NCBI GenBank assembly: GCA_013350335.1
Contig: CM023539.1
Span: 24,421,043-24,485,042 of the forward strand
Length of the DNA stretch: 64,000 bases
Source: Chimonanthus salicifolius
Taxonomy: Eukaryota; Streptophyta; Magnoliopsida; Laurales; Calycanthaceae
Reading direction: 5' to 3'
Shown here: positions 45,618-55,786 of the stretch, piece after piece
Layout of the letters: the number at the start of each line of letters is the position of its first letter
Numbering within the stretch: the stretch's first letter is position 1
The notes under the pieces: generated by a model
What the model was told of the DNA's origin: nothing
Databases searched by the model: none
What the model saw: only the letters and a program-made list of their open reading frames with translations
Position numbers and translations under genes: made by a program

Positions 45618-46616
45618 CCTACCAGTTTGACCTATGCAAGCTCTTAGCAAAGCCACAACTGCCGCTAACCATAATGCTGGACCTGTGAGGATCCAAGAGC
45701 CGACATACACCTACTGGCTCGGCCTCTAGACACTCCCTGTAATCCTAAATCCAAATCGAACTTAACCAACAAATCAAACCTACCAAAGTCCATCAACCTC
45801 TCATGAAATTCCACCGGCCATCTACTGACTAAGTCGGCCGGACTAACGTTGTAACACCCATAGATTTCCATTGAGCCTATCTCCATATCAAATAGTTGTA
45901 AGCGAGGCCCACAAACGGTGCCCTCGCTCTATAAACGTGAACCCCCTACAAACCTAGGAGTAGACTCACAATAAATCTTCCTCTCGACACCAGGTCCTCG
46001 GACGAACTCACCACAAATATGCGACCGAGTCAAGGAGTCAAACTCTAAAACTGGCGACCTCAACCACACAGAACGTAACAGAAGAGCCCACTCTCATCAA
46101 AAAAGCCTCAACTACCAGAATACCACAGAGAAGTCCCTCCAAACACCTCAACAAAGTCTAGAGACCCTGTGACCTCACCACGGTGCTCAAGCCACTATGG
46201 GAATATCATCGACACACCACTAAGGTGAGGACATCTCCTAACGTGGGGCCTACCAAGGAACACCTCTAATTACTCTAGAAAGCAAGACCGACGTATCCTA
46301 AAACCTAAAGGCATTCCAAAAAACACATAACCACGTCACGGTGATCCACACACTCAAATGAGCGATCGGCCTCGCCACTGACTCACCCGCGAATCAAACA
46401 TCGGTCAGCCTCAAACCGAGGGAGAGTCCAACACTAGATATGTCTCAATCATACTAACTAAAGGGTAGCGCATCAAGCATACCACCCAAACATGGGGTGT
46501 CTCCGTACTACCCAAAAACTTCGTTTAGTCAGAGAATGAACCTAATTTATAGTCATCAACACATCTATCTCTGTCCCATGCACAGTCCGATAGTTGAACC
46601 GGGCTCTGATACCGAT
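45618..46616 (-). mobile_element. 5' interior of a minus-strand family C element
   Basis: The stretch lies downstream (on the minus strand) of a primer site next to the family C LTR at 46617-54067. It is cut at 45618 by the end of the Athila/Tat-like element. A 73-codon open frame (45665-45886) includes SPADLVSRWPVEFHERLMDF, and the same DNA segment recurs, decayed, at 12030-12160. No zinc knuckle or enzyme motif is seen, so its product is unknown; leader or start of gag is likely. Confidence 0.6.
46603..46613 (-). other. Primer binding site, tRNA-iMet type
   Basis: The minus strand reads GGTATCAGAGC a few bases after the LTR end (TGTAACACC in plus at 46617), as in the other chromovirus-like elements here, with cggt in place of tggt at the first base. 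Confidence 0.8.
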
Positions 46617-46946
46617 TGTAACACCCCGTCCCGCTACAGGTGTGTTATCTCTGAAACAACACACTAGATTCTCAAGAACGGATATCGAGTCTATGTTTTT
46701 CTTCTTGAATTAAGAATATAAAGAGTAAATAACAGGCCACAATTCCAGCCAACATAGTAGTGTAATGAACAGTTATTACTGTTATCCCTAAGATTAAACA
46801 ACATCCAAATTAAACACACAATGCTCTTTCCAAATAACAAAAAAGGGGAATACACTAAGCAATCCGCGACCGTCACCGCCTAGGCGTCCCTCCGTCATCG
46901 AGTCACCTGAAAGGCAAGGGGTGAGTACTACATACCCAGTGAGAGA

Positions 46947-47072
<126 letters not shown>

Positions 47073-47379
47073 CACACACAACACAGACACTACATATCTA
47101 CTACCATGAGATATCAAAGATGTCTACCTGCATGACTCCACATGACACATGCAAAACCCACTGTGCAGACCATCCATCACGTACCCGACATAACTCACGA
47201 CCTCCCAATCTCTAGGGTCACAAACTCAAAAGAGGTCCACACACATACAACTGCCATACCTCTAGGGTCACCACCTCAACAGAGGTCCACACAAACACCT
47301 CATAGACCGGTACGATGAGTTGTGAATCATAACCTGGCCATAAGCCCTTGAGAGTTGTCCTTAATAACACCATCCCTCG

Positions 47380-47606
47380 ACCAATGAGTGGGCGAAACAC
47401 CGTCAACCCACTCGGTCATCCAGGGATCATAAACCATACCAGCGGGAGCTGTCCTCAACCACACCATCCCTCGACCAATGATTGGACAAAACACCCTCAA
47501 CCCACTCGGTCATCCGGGGATCATAAACCATACTAGCGGGAGTTGTCCTCAACCGCACCATCCCTCTACCATTGAGTGGGTGAAACACCCTCGACCCACT
47601 CGATCA
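47380..47606 (-). repeat. Inverted 93 bp tandem repeats of family C, left block
   Basis: Two and a half units contain CCACTCGGTCATCCGGGGAT and the inverted pair GTGGG..CCCAC. The array is interrupted at 47606 by the solo LTR and continues at 49632-49930. It is the reverse complement of the array at 18424-18850. Confidence 0.85.
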
Positions 47607-49631
47607 TGTAACACTCCGGATTTCCATTACATATAAATATATTGGATTGGTCTATTTAAATTGTGAACGAATGGAATTTGAGATTTAAATAGTTAAAATG
47701 GACCTTAGATGGGTAAGGATTTGGGTCAATTACCCAATTAAGACCAAATGGATCATGGGTAAGCTTGATTTTAAATAAATTGGGTAAGTCTAATTAAATG
47801 GGTCAATTATCCAATTGGGACCCAATGGGTTATAGTGAACTTAATTTAAGGAAATTGGGTAAGGTCAAAGTAATTGGGTCAGCTACCCAATTAAGATCCC
47901 ATACATTAAATCCACCTCATCAAGTGAGGTGGCAAGTGAGTGATGTGGCATACATGGAACCCAACTAGACAAGGAGGCCACATCATCAAGTGATATGGCC
48001 AAGGTGGGACCTAAACGCCATGTGGTGCATGGTCGGCTAAGTCATGGTTGACTTGGTCAACCACAAATGAGTTCAAATGGAATTAAGTAGTTGAGTTGAG
48101 TTGAGTGGAAAGATGGAGAGTTTCCATCTCATGGGGGATGAAACCAAAGAACTCGATGGAAGGCCAAGGGTCTCCTTGGTTAAGCCAAGGGACTCCTCGG
48201 TTGGACAAATCATAAAGAGGGGGAGTGAAAAGGTTTGGACTGTCATACAAAGAGACACCAACCAAGGGGTACACCACACCCCTTGGCCAAACCCATCTCT
48301 TGCACACAAGAGATTTCTCTCCTCTCCCTCTCCCTCTCCCATTTCCATCTCTATACTTAGAGAATTTGTGAAGAGCAAAGGAAGAAGAAGGCTTAAGGAA
48401 AGAAAGAACAGACCAAAAGAAAAAAAAGGAGACGGGAAAGAAGGTATGGTTATGAGTTTAACAATATAGAATTAAGACTAAGGGGAAACCATAGTTTTGG
48501 CCATGGTGTGGCCGAACCTATGGGTTCCATATTTGGTTAAAAGGGCAGGCCAAACTGTTATAAGGCCATAGAGCTAGAAATCTATTCAAGGATTGGTAAT
48601 GGGATTGAAACAAACAATCAAAGGATTGGATCCAACACCATGTTGTAATAGTACAAATGTTGGGATGATTATGAAAAGATCCTAGTCTTAACTAGTGAGT
48701 AGAGTAAATTCATTAAGAGTTATATGCATGATGATAACTATGTTTTAAAATGATAAGGAATGGATTCCATGAGGAAGGGTCTAGCCAAATAAGCAAACAA
48801 AAGAGACTGACAAACAGTCAGTCGACTGAATCTGGGATTCAGTCGACTGAACTGGTGTTGACCGAAATAGAAAAGAGTTTCTAGGAGTTTCAGCCCACTG
48901 AATCCTGTGATTCAGTTGACTGAACATGGACTGGATTAAAATATATAAGGTCTATTGGTGTTTCAGCCGACTGAATCTAGGATTCAGTCGGCTGAACATA
49001 GACGTAACGAATAAGTAAGGGATCTGGTGTGTTTCAGCTGATTGAATCTATGATTCAGTCGACTGATATACTGGCCGAACATGATATGATGTTTCTATAT
49101 TGATTTTATATTGATCCTATGAGTACATAACTCTACTTGGAATTCCTACTAGGCGTGTTGACTAATGCCCTACTTCTACCCTATAGATGATGGAAAAAGG
49201 AATGACAAAGATATGGGACATGAAGAGAGTCAAGCGTAGGAGCTTGGACAGTTTTATGTTATTTTATTTAGTTTGATTTGGAGAGATGTATTGGGAGGAC
49301 TGATATTTTGGATTGTAATAACATAGTAATATTTTGCTATAGTTTGATGATATGTACATTTCAGTTAATTTTATGGCATTTGGCTTCCTTGCTTATTAAT
49401 GTTATGTATATGAATTGTATTTTATTCATATGTTAGTTCCGTAAGTATCATTAAAGCGAGTGAAATGTTTAAGTTGACTTAATCAACGCACAAGAAAAGG
49501 TGGCCAATTAAGGGTCGGGTCTTGGAAACTCTGACTGAACTCGTGTCGTGGCGTCCCGCTCTCTCTCACTTATTTTTTTTTTAAAAAAAATACTCTGATT
49601 TTTGACAAGTGAAAAAGGACGGGGTGTTGCA
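47607..49631 (+). mobile_element. Solo LTR of a chromovirus-like family, target duplication GGTCA
   Basis: It begins TGTAACACTCCGGATTTCC and ends GACGGGGTGTTGCA. The right flank is GGTCA (49632-49636) and the left is GATCA (47602-47606); the repeat unit it interrupts reads ggtcatc elsewhere, so the left copy has one change. Inside are CCACCTCATCAAGTGAGGTGG (47912-47932), GGTTGACTTGGTCAACC near 48047, a decayed ggccatggtgtggccgaacc hairpin near 48495 and the 72 bp palindrome array. It resembles a short member of the 19.8-23.8 kb LTR family. Open frames at 48073-48469 lie in LTR text. Confidence 0.88.
48819..49070 (+). repeat. Four-unit array of long hairpins, period about 72 bp
   Basis: Left arms CAGTCGACTGAATC or variants start at 48819, 48891, 48964 and 49035, each followed by a 3 nt loop and the complementary arm GATTCAGTCGACTG or variant. 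Unit 1 has perfect 14 bp arms. Unit 3 (CAGCCGACTGAATC / GATTCAGTCGGCTG) has a C-G pair where unit 1 has T-A, so the pairing is kept. Units 2 and 4 have one or two mismatches. Confidence 0.92.
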
Positions 49632-49930
49632 GGTCATCTGGGAATCATAAACCATACCAGCGAGAGCTGTCCTCAACCGCACCATCCCTTGACCAATGAG
49701 TGGGCGAAACACCCTCAACCAACTCGGTCATCCGGGGATCAAAAATCATACGAGCAGGAGTTGTTTTCAACCGCACCATCCGTCGACCTATGAGTGGGTG
49801 AAATGTCCTCAACCCACTCGGTCATCCTGGGATCATAAACCATCCCAGCGGGAGCTATCCTCAACCGCACCATCCTTGGACCAATGAGTTGGCGAAACAC
49901 TCTCAACCCACTCGGTCATCCGAGGATGCC
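49632..49930 (-). repeat. Inverted 93 bp tandem repeats of family C, right block
   Basis: Continuation of the array after the solo LTR: three more units with aaccat..gcgggagct, CCACTCGGTCATCC and gagtgggcgaaa. Divergence among units is about 10-15 percent by eye. Confidence 0.85.
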
Positions 49931-50520
49931 TCATCACGCGTTCGAGTACCGTGACTGTAGGGGCCTTTAAGACTGCCTTGAGTAAACAAATACTCAACCC
50001 AATGACTTCTCTCAGGCTACTATAACTACCTCTCAACCTGTCTCCTGGGACTCCCGAGCACCATGCCCACCCAACAGGACCACGTCTCGTCCATAGAACA
50101 CAAGATAGATATGACAGTCTAAACCATACTCGTTGTCCTCCCTGGGACTCCTGAGCACCTCGCCCTCCAAATCAGACTACACCTCTCCTATAGGTGAGTC
50201 CTAATATCATAAGGATAGACCTGGCAGTCAACCCCACACTAGGGAGTACATCCACATTTAGTTAACCCATAGTCCGACCATGCTTCCACGACACGGTCCC
50301 ACATAACATCGCAACCATAACTACCTGACAAACTTGGGGGAGTCTCTAAATCTTGATATATCCTAGTACAGCTGCCCCACCTGCATCCCACATATGCTAG
50401 CTACATGCATGTACAATTAACTCTACACATTTTATCGACAGACAATATTACATCTGAAAGTTCCCGTTTTCTATGTGCTAGAACATCATATTGACCCGAG
50501 AGGAGAAGAGAGGAGAGAGG

Positions 50521-50523
<3 letters not shown>

Positions 50524-50552
<29 letters not shown>
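50524..50552. repeat. 29-base G homopolymer
   Basis: An uninterrupted run of G follows a purine-rich gagagg stretch. The true length is uncertain because homopolymers of this size are often misassembled. Such a run could also form a G-quadruplex. Confidence 0.9.
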
Positions 50553-51554
50553 AGGGGGGTGAATACGACAATCCCATTTTTAATGGTGTTTACCAATTTC
50601 TTGATTATTTGAAGTGCAGTGGATTGTTTAATCAAGAGATTTGTTTAGTGTGACAATTTCATTAATCGTCACACTAAGATAATGACCCTTTACATAAAGT
50701 TTGATTATTGATGATTGTGCACAATATATAGAGTAAGATAATCAATATGCAAAGCAGTGTGTGTTGAGAAGAGTACTTAAAAAACTAATACAAACACACA
50801 TAGATCAAACACCATAAGACCATTTTAAAGTGGTTTGATTAGCCAACCTACATCCACTATTAGGACTCGCTCAACCTTGAGCTATCCCCAAATTCCACTA
50901 AGTAGGAATTTACACCCTCACAATTAGAGTAGGAAGTCTACCTCACTCAATTGGATGAGAATTTCTCCCACCATTGTCGAATAGAAATTCCACCTATCCA
51001 TTAGGCCGGGAGTTCCACCACCTTTGTACCGGAGACACCGCTACAAATTTTTTTTATAGTGGTTCCGGGGTACCTCTCCTTAATCCACTTCGGAACAAAG
51101 GTTTTAAAAGAAAATTAAAGCCAAGAAGCACTTGCCTTTGAAGTTTTATCTTCTGATGTGTGCTTCTTCGAGATCTCACTTATGTATGCCGATGCTCTGC
51201 CCCTTAGCCGTCGTTTAGCAATCACAGTCCAGGGTGACAATGAAACAAGTTCTACCAAAGGTTTCCTAATTCATGGTTCTCTCCTTCTCACTTTCAAACT
51301 CAATCCTCAGATTGAGTGTTTATAAGTTTTCGTCATCTTTCATCTCTCTCTCTCTCACAACTCAATCCATTTGATTGGTTGTATTTGATTCCCTAGTGGA
51401 AGCACGAGAGAGAGAATGATTCTTCTGTTGACCTTTGTTTAAGCTCACTGGTAAAGATGATGGTCCAACTGATCCTTCTGAAGGATACCAACTGGTTGCA
51501 TAAAGGTTGGTTTATATAGCGAAGGAAACCAGTGGTAGTAACGGTAATATACCG

Positions 51555-52085
51555 ACATGTTAGTCACACCGAGGGGTCGGTAACTAGAAATGTTACCATT
51601 GCAATTCCGACCGTTGTGCATTAAGTGCACTCCCAACAGAAATATTCTTTCCCGGTAGACTTATCGTTGTCGCCGATGCGTTGACACTTATGGTACCGAG
51701 GGGTCGGTCCATACAAGAGGCTCATTTTGGTGCCAAACATGCTTGACAATAGTTTCAACTTAGAAACTTGTTACCCAGAACGACTTGTCACCCATTATCC
51801 AGGGGTCGGTCCTGGCTACTCTCGATCTGTCTTGAACTATCGATATGTCTGTTTTCTCGAGAGCGCACCTGAGTTCTAAGTCCGGAACTCATAAATTTTG
51901 ATCGAGGAGTTGTTGACCACGAGGGGTCATTTTAGCCTTTCATCGAGGGGTCGGTGCATACGAGACTCTCGATCAGAGGCATACCCAGAATGACAGTTCA
52001 ACGTTCCAAAACCTACGTCATTCTGGCCAACCAGTATTTGACCACGATGGGTTGATTCTGACTGCACCGAGGGGTTGGTGAGATA
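51555..52085 (+). repeat. Array of ACCGAGGGGTCGGT palindromes in the copia-like LTR
   Basis: Copies or variants occur near 51569, 51697, 51797, 51918, 51942, 52035 and 52066. The arms ACCGA and TCGGT surround a GGGG loop. Spacing is irregular (about 25-130 bp). The best copies are CACCGAGGGGTCGGTAAC and TACCGAGGGGTCGGTCC. Confidence 0.82.
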
Positions 52086-54067
52086 AGGCTGGTCGAGCTG
52101 ACAGTGAACATAATTCATATTTCCAAGTTTGTTTCCATTTCATTGTCAAGCTTTCTCACTAGGCTTTTTATAATTTAATCATTAGTTCTTCTAAGCCTAG
52201 GGATTGTCCTCTCTAAGGTGTGGTTTCCACCTACGGTCATCTATGGCCAACATACTTGTTTTGTGATTGCCATAACCGTGAGCTTTTAATCCGGTGGAGC
52301 ACGATCCTTACTTTTGATTATCTTGGGCCTACAAGCTTCCGGCAAGTGCTTCTTTTCGAGTCATGGAATAGATAAACATAAGGTCTTGGCCAAGCCGAGG
52401 CAATAACAACATCATAATCATGCGTATACCACTATCTATCACATGTTCACATATTGTTATCTCAACATATTTCCAGCCAATCTCACCAAACAATAACGTA
52501 TGGTTATAACCTATCACATGCTCGCATATTGGTATCCCAACATGTTATCCACCAAAACAAAATCCAACCAAGCATATTAGGCAACATCATCTACCGCATA
52601 CAAATCTAAAACATGTTATGTAAACTATCAATTACATACATAACAGGTTATCACACACTCCAACCAAACATATTATCACACCATCAATCAATCATAATAT
52701 CAGATAAAGGATTCGTACGTGCCTCCGTGAGCACTGGGTACGAATACACTCGGATGAGGATCCACGCCAAATATTGGTACCAACAGTTCCTTTCCCTAGT
52801 GGCTCATAACATCAGGGGACCCACATACGTCGCATTCCATACCCGCACATTAAATAGAGAAGTAATGCGTACAGTACACGCTAAAATCGGTGATTGGTTC
52901 CCTCACCTGTCTGCATTTTGAAATCCAGGTGACAAAAATAAGTAGAAGGATTGAAGAAAGCGATGCACTGGCTACCGGGTCTGAGAAGCTGGGACAATCC
53001 CATAAAACTGGCCGAGAACGGGCTTGCAAACGGTCCAAAGACGATCCGAAAACGGGCCAGAAATGATCCCAAACGATGCCCAAACTGGGCTTCGGTCAGT
53101 TGGACTTAGCTGAGCTTACGAACTGGGTCGATCTACTGCTGAACTGAGCTGGACCTGCATAGTTGGGCTTAAAATTTTCGGTCGAGGACTCAGATCACAG
53201 TTGGGCCGAATGGGGCTGGACAATAGTTGGGCTTGAAACAAGATCTGGGAAATCAACTGAAATGGGGAGGGAAAGAAATGAAGGAGAAGGAAAAGAATGA
53301 GGAGAATCAAAGAGATAGAGAGAGGAAGACGCACAGATGAAGGAGATGCAAAACTGGGCCATGACGGCAGCTGGCGCTGAGAGCAACACAACGGCGGGCT
53401 ACAGATGAGTTGTTGGAGGTGATGGAGAAGGAATGTAGAGAGAGAGAGAGAGAGAGAGAGAAAACCTAGGACGGCGGCTGCAAGACAGGGATTAGGGTTT
53501 CACCGGTGAAAGGAAGAAGAGACGAGGGGAAGAGAGAACTGGTGATGGAGGCGGCAAGGGAGAGAGTGAGAAAATGAGAGGGTGGCGCTACAATGGGGAG
53601 GGTTGGAGTTAGGGTTTGAAGGAGAGATGAGAGAGGAAGAAGATGAAGATGAGCAAGGAGAGAAATGAAGGACCAACTAGGGTTTCCTAGGGTTTGGGGT
53701 TTGATTGAAAGAGAGGAGAGGTGAAGGATGGAGGCTAGGGTTTTGAAAGAGATTTTATAAAGGGGGAGAGTTAGGGATTGGGTTCACGAAAGTACTTTTT
53801 CTTTTTAACAAAAAGAAACTCTAATGTTTTCAAAACCTAAGAAAAATAACATTTTTCATAAAAACAATTAAAAATGTATTTTTCAATAATTTTAACTTGA
53901 AAGAAATATTTAATAAGTAAATTTACCAAAATGCCCTCCGAGCTCCCAAGCTTGAAATCAGGTAAACCAGAGCTCACACTCTCTCCACTGCTACCAAAAC
54001 ACCCAATCCGACACAAAGATCCAAAAGTCCCTCCAAAAATTCTGAAAGATCGAGTCGGGTCGTTACA

Positions 54068-54505
54068 GTTTTGTTGAATTCCAAAAAAACATGGAGAGAG
54101 AGAAAGGGGGTAACAAAAAATTACACACTACAACTTGAGGGACATGACTGAATCTCTTAGAATTTGAATTATCTTGTATTTGAATTTGAATTCTCTACCT
54201 TATCTTGCTATCTTTGCATTTGAATTATCTTTTCTTTAAATTTGAATTATATATATCTATAAATAAAAGATATAATTTCTCTTTTGGAGAGAGACCTGGA
54301 GTATTATTCTTCACACTATTACTCATCATTCTGCATTACAACTAAAATACTATTGATCGAAAGTCAGAAGCTCCTACCTGAGTATGAAGCCAACAATTTA
54401 AGAACTATTAATTTTTTATTTTTTTGAATGATAACCATATTATTCACAAAAGGAATAGATCTGTGCAATAGAAACAGCGCGACCATGCCAGAAACCTGCC
54501 ACCCC
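54068..54505. other. Unassigned DNA
   Basis: No gene is seen. 54160-54300 is rich in gaatttgaatt and has TATAAATAAAAG near 54260, followed by tctcttttggagagagacctgg; this looks like an LTR promoter and R region. From about 54415 a T-tract and tgataaccatattattcac resemble the inverted 3' end of a LINE or retrocopy. Both readings are weak. Confidence 0.35.
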
Positions 54506-54513
54506 CTCACCCA

Positions 54514-54875
54514 CATTGTAACAAATATCGGCGGTATTTTCAAATTTACCTCTTTTTATCGGCAAAATACCATTACCGCGTGAAAAACGCGTTTTTATCG
54601 CCACGACAATAAAATCGCGTTAAAAACGAGATAAACGTTAATAACGCTATAATATCCCGGTAAATTGCCGGTAAATTCCCTATAAATTCCTGGTAATTTT
54701 CTATACCATTTTTATTTCATTAATTTTTTTTATTTATTCTTTTTTTATTATTTTTTAAATATTATAATTTCCGCGAGATTTTCCCGTTAAATTCCCAATA
54801 AAAATTCGAGAATTTAAAAATATCCCGTTATTACCAATTGCCGTTAATATCCCGAGAACGGTATTTGTCACAATG
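54514..54875. mobile_element. hAT-type MITE with 8 bp target duplication CTCACCCA
   Basis: The terminal inverted repeats are CATTGTAACAAATATCGGCG (left) and, read inwards from the right, CATTGTGACAAATACCG. The flanks are perfect 8 bp direct repeats CTCACCCA at 54506-54513 and 54876-54883, diagnostic of the hAT superfamily. The 362 bp body has many ggtaaattcc/cccggtaa segments and no coding capacity. Confidence 0.93.
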
Positions 54876-55011
54876 CTCACCCATATACACAGATTATGAA
54901 ATCAACCAGATGGAATAATCATCCTTCAGTTCATTCCAAACTAAAAAACGAAGCCTAAGATTGAATTACTGGCTCAACGCAAACATCGAGAAAATTTTGA
55001 GTGCATAAAAC

Positions 55012-55243
55012 CAAGGGTGCAAATCTCGGCAAGACCGAGATATCGGCCGATAAAATTCTCTCCTCTTTTGTATTTTTTTTAAATATTGGTTTTTTTTTAT
55101 TATTTTATTTTTCTGAATTAAACAATAAATAAAAAATCCAAAAGGAAGCTTTTAAAAAAAAAAAATTGAAAACGAAAATATCGGTCCGATATCAGCCCAC
55201 CACCATTTTTATTTTTTTTTATCAGCCGATTTTTGTACCCATT
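55012..55243. mobile_element. hAT-type MITE with 8 bp target duplication CATAAAAC
   Basis: The left end is CAAGGGTGCAAATCTCGGC and the right end, read inwards, is AATGGGTACAAAAATCGGC. The 8 bp flanks CATAAAAC at 55004-55011 and 55244-55251 are identical. The body is A/T-rich with atatcggccgat and atcggtccgatatc palindromes near 55045 and 55178. It is 232 bp and encodes nothing. It lies 136 bp from the previous MITE but has different ends. Confidence 0.9.
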
Positions 55244-55251
55244 CATAAAAC

Positions 55252-55786
55252 AATAATAGTGCAACCAGGTGGCCAAAGAAGTTAGTAGTTCATAGGAGTT
55301 CTATCTCACACATGTTCTTCCTACGGGTACATGGGTTTTGTGAGATGGTGGTAGAAGTTAAAAAAAAAATTAGTCAGATATGTCGGGTTCGGAGTGTGAC
55401 AACAACACTATGTCTTATTATCGATTTGAAACACTAAAATTCAACCTTAAAATATGAATAAAATAATTAAAGTTGTAAATTCATTTTATCCTATCAATCA
55501 TCTATTTTTAGACTTGTATTGGCAAAAAAAAATCTTGACCCCGCCCAGTACCCATGTGTGTTTATTGGACAAGTCCCATGTGTATTAACATGACTGTGAT
55601 CTTCCTTACAAAACAAAATCATGATTTTTTAGTGGAAATAGTGATTTATGTATTTATTTCGCATAGTATATGTTCACATGTATGTGGGTGCTAGACGGGA
55701 ATAATTTATGTTTATTAAGGTCTATTACACATATATAGTCTCTAGCCGACCATAGAGCTATTTCAGTAAAACACAAACTCTAAACG
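55252..55786. other. Unassigned DNA ending in part of a copia-like LTR
   Basis: No gene is seen up to about 55560. The last 200 bp (minus strand: agagtttgtgttttactgaa, agagactatatatgtgtaatag, taataaacataaatt) look like the middle of a copia LTR whose start is at 59569-59651, beyond the inserted solo LTR. Confidence 0.45.

Larger units (their letters stand above)
50491..52407 (+). mobile_element. Probable solo LTR of a SIRE-like copia element
   Basis: It starts shortly before a gaggggg..ggtgaata segment, a wording typical of plant copia SIRE/Maximus-type LTRs, and it interrupts the family C LTR. A 9 bp direct repeat AACATCATA flanks it (50482-50490 and 52408-52416). The usual TG..CA ends cannot be placed exactly (ttgacccg at the left, gcaataac at the right). 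Inside are CT/GA runs, an array of ACCGAGGGGTCGGT palindromes and no polyprotein motif. Family assignment is tentative. Confidence 0.6.

Noticed and set aside
46603..46613. tRNA gene suggested by the GGTATCAGAGC text and similar sites at 23770 and 33604
   Set aside because: Each is only a 12 base complement of a tRNA 3' end next to an LTR, with no cloverleaf; they are primer binding sites.
47380..49930. CRISPR-like spaced repeats
   Set aside because: Units of about 93 bp are near-identical with no unique spacers, in a plant LTR, and interrupted by a retrotransposon. It is a tandem repeat.
50482..52416. 9 bp direct repeat read as a Mutator target duplication
   Set aside because: No long terminal inverted repeats are present, and the content looks like a copia LTR.
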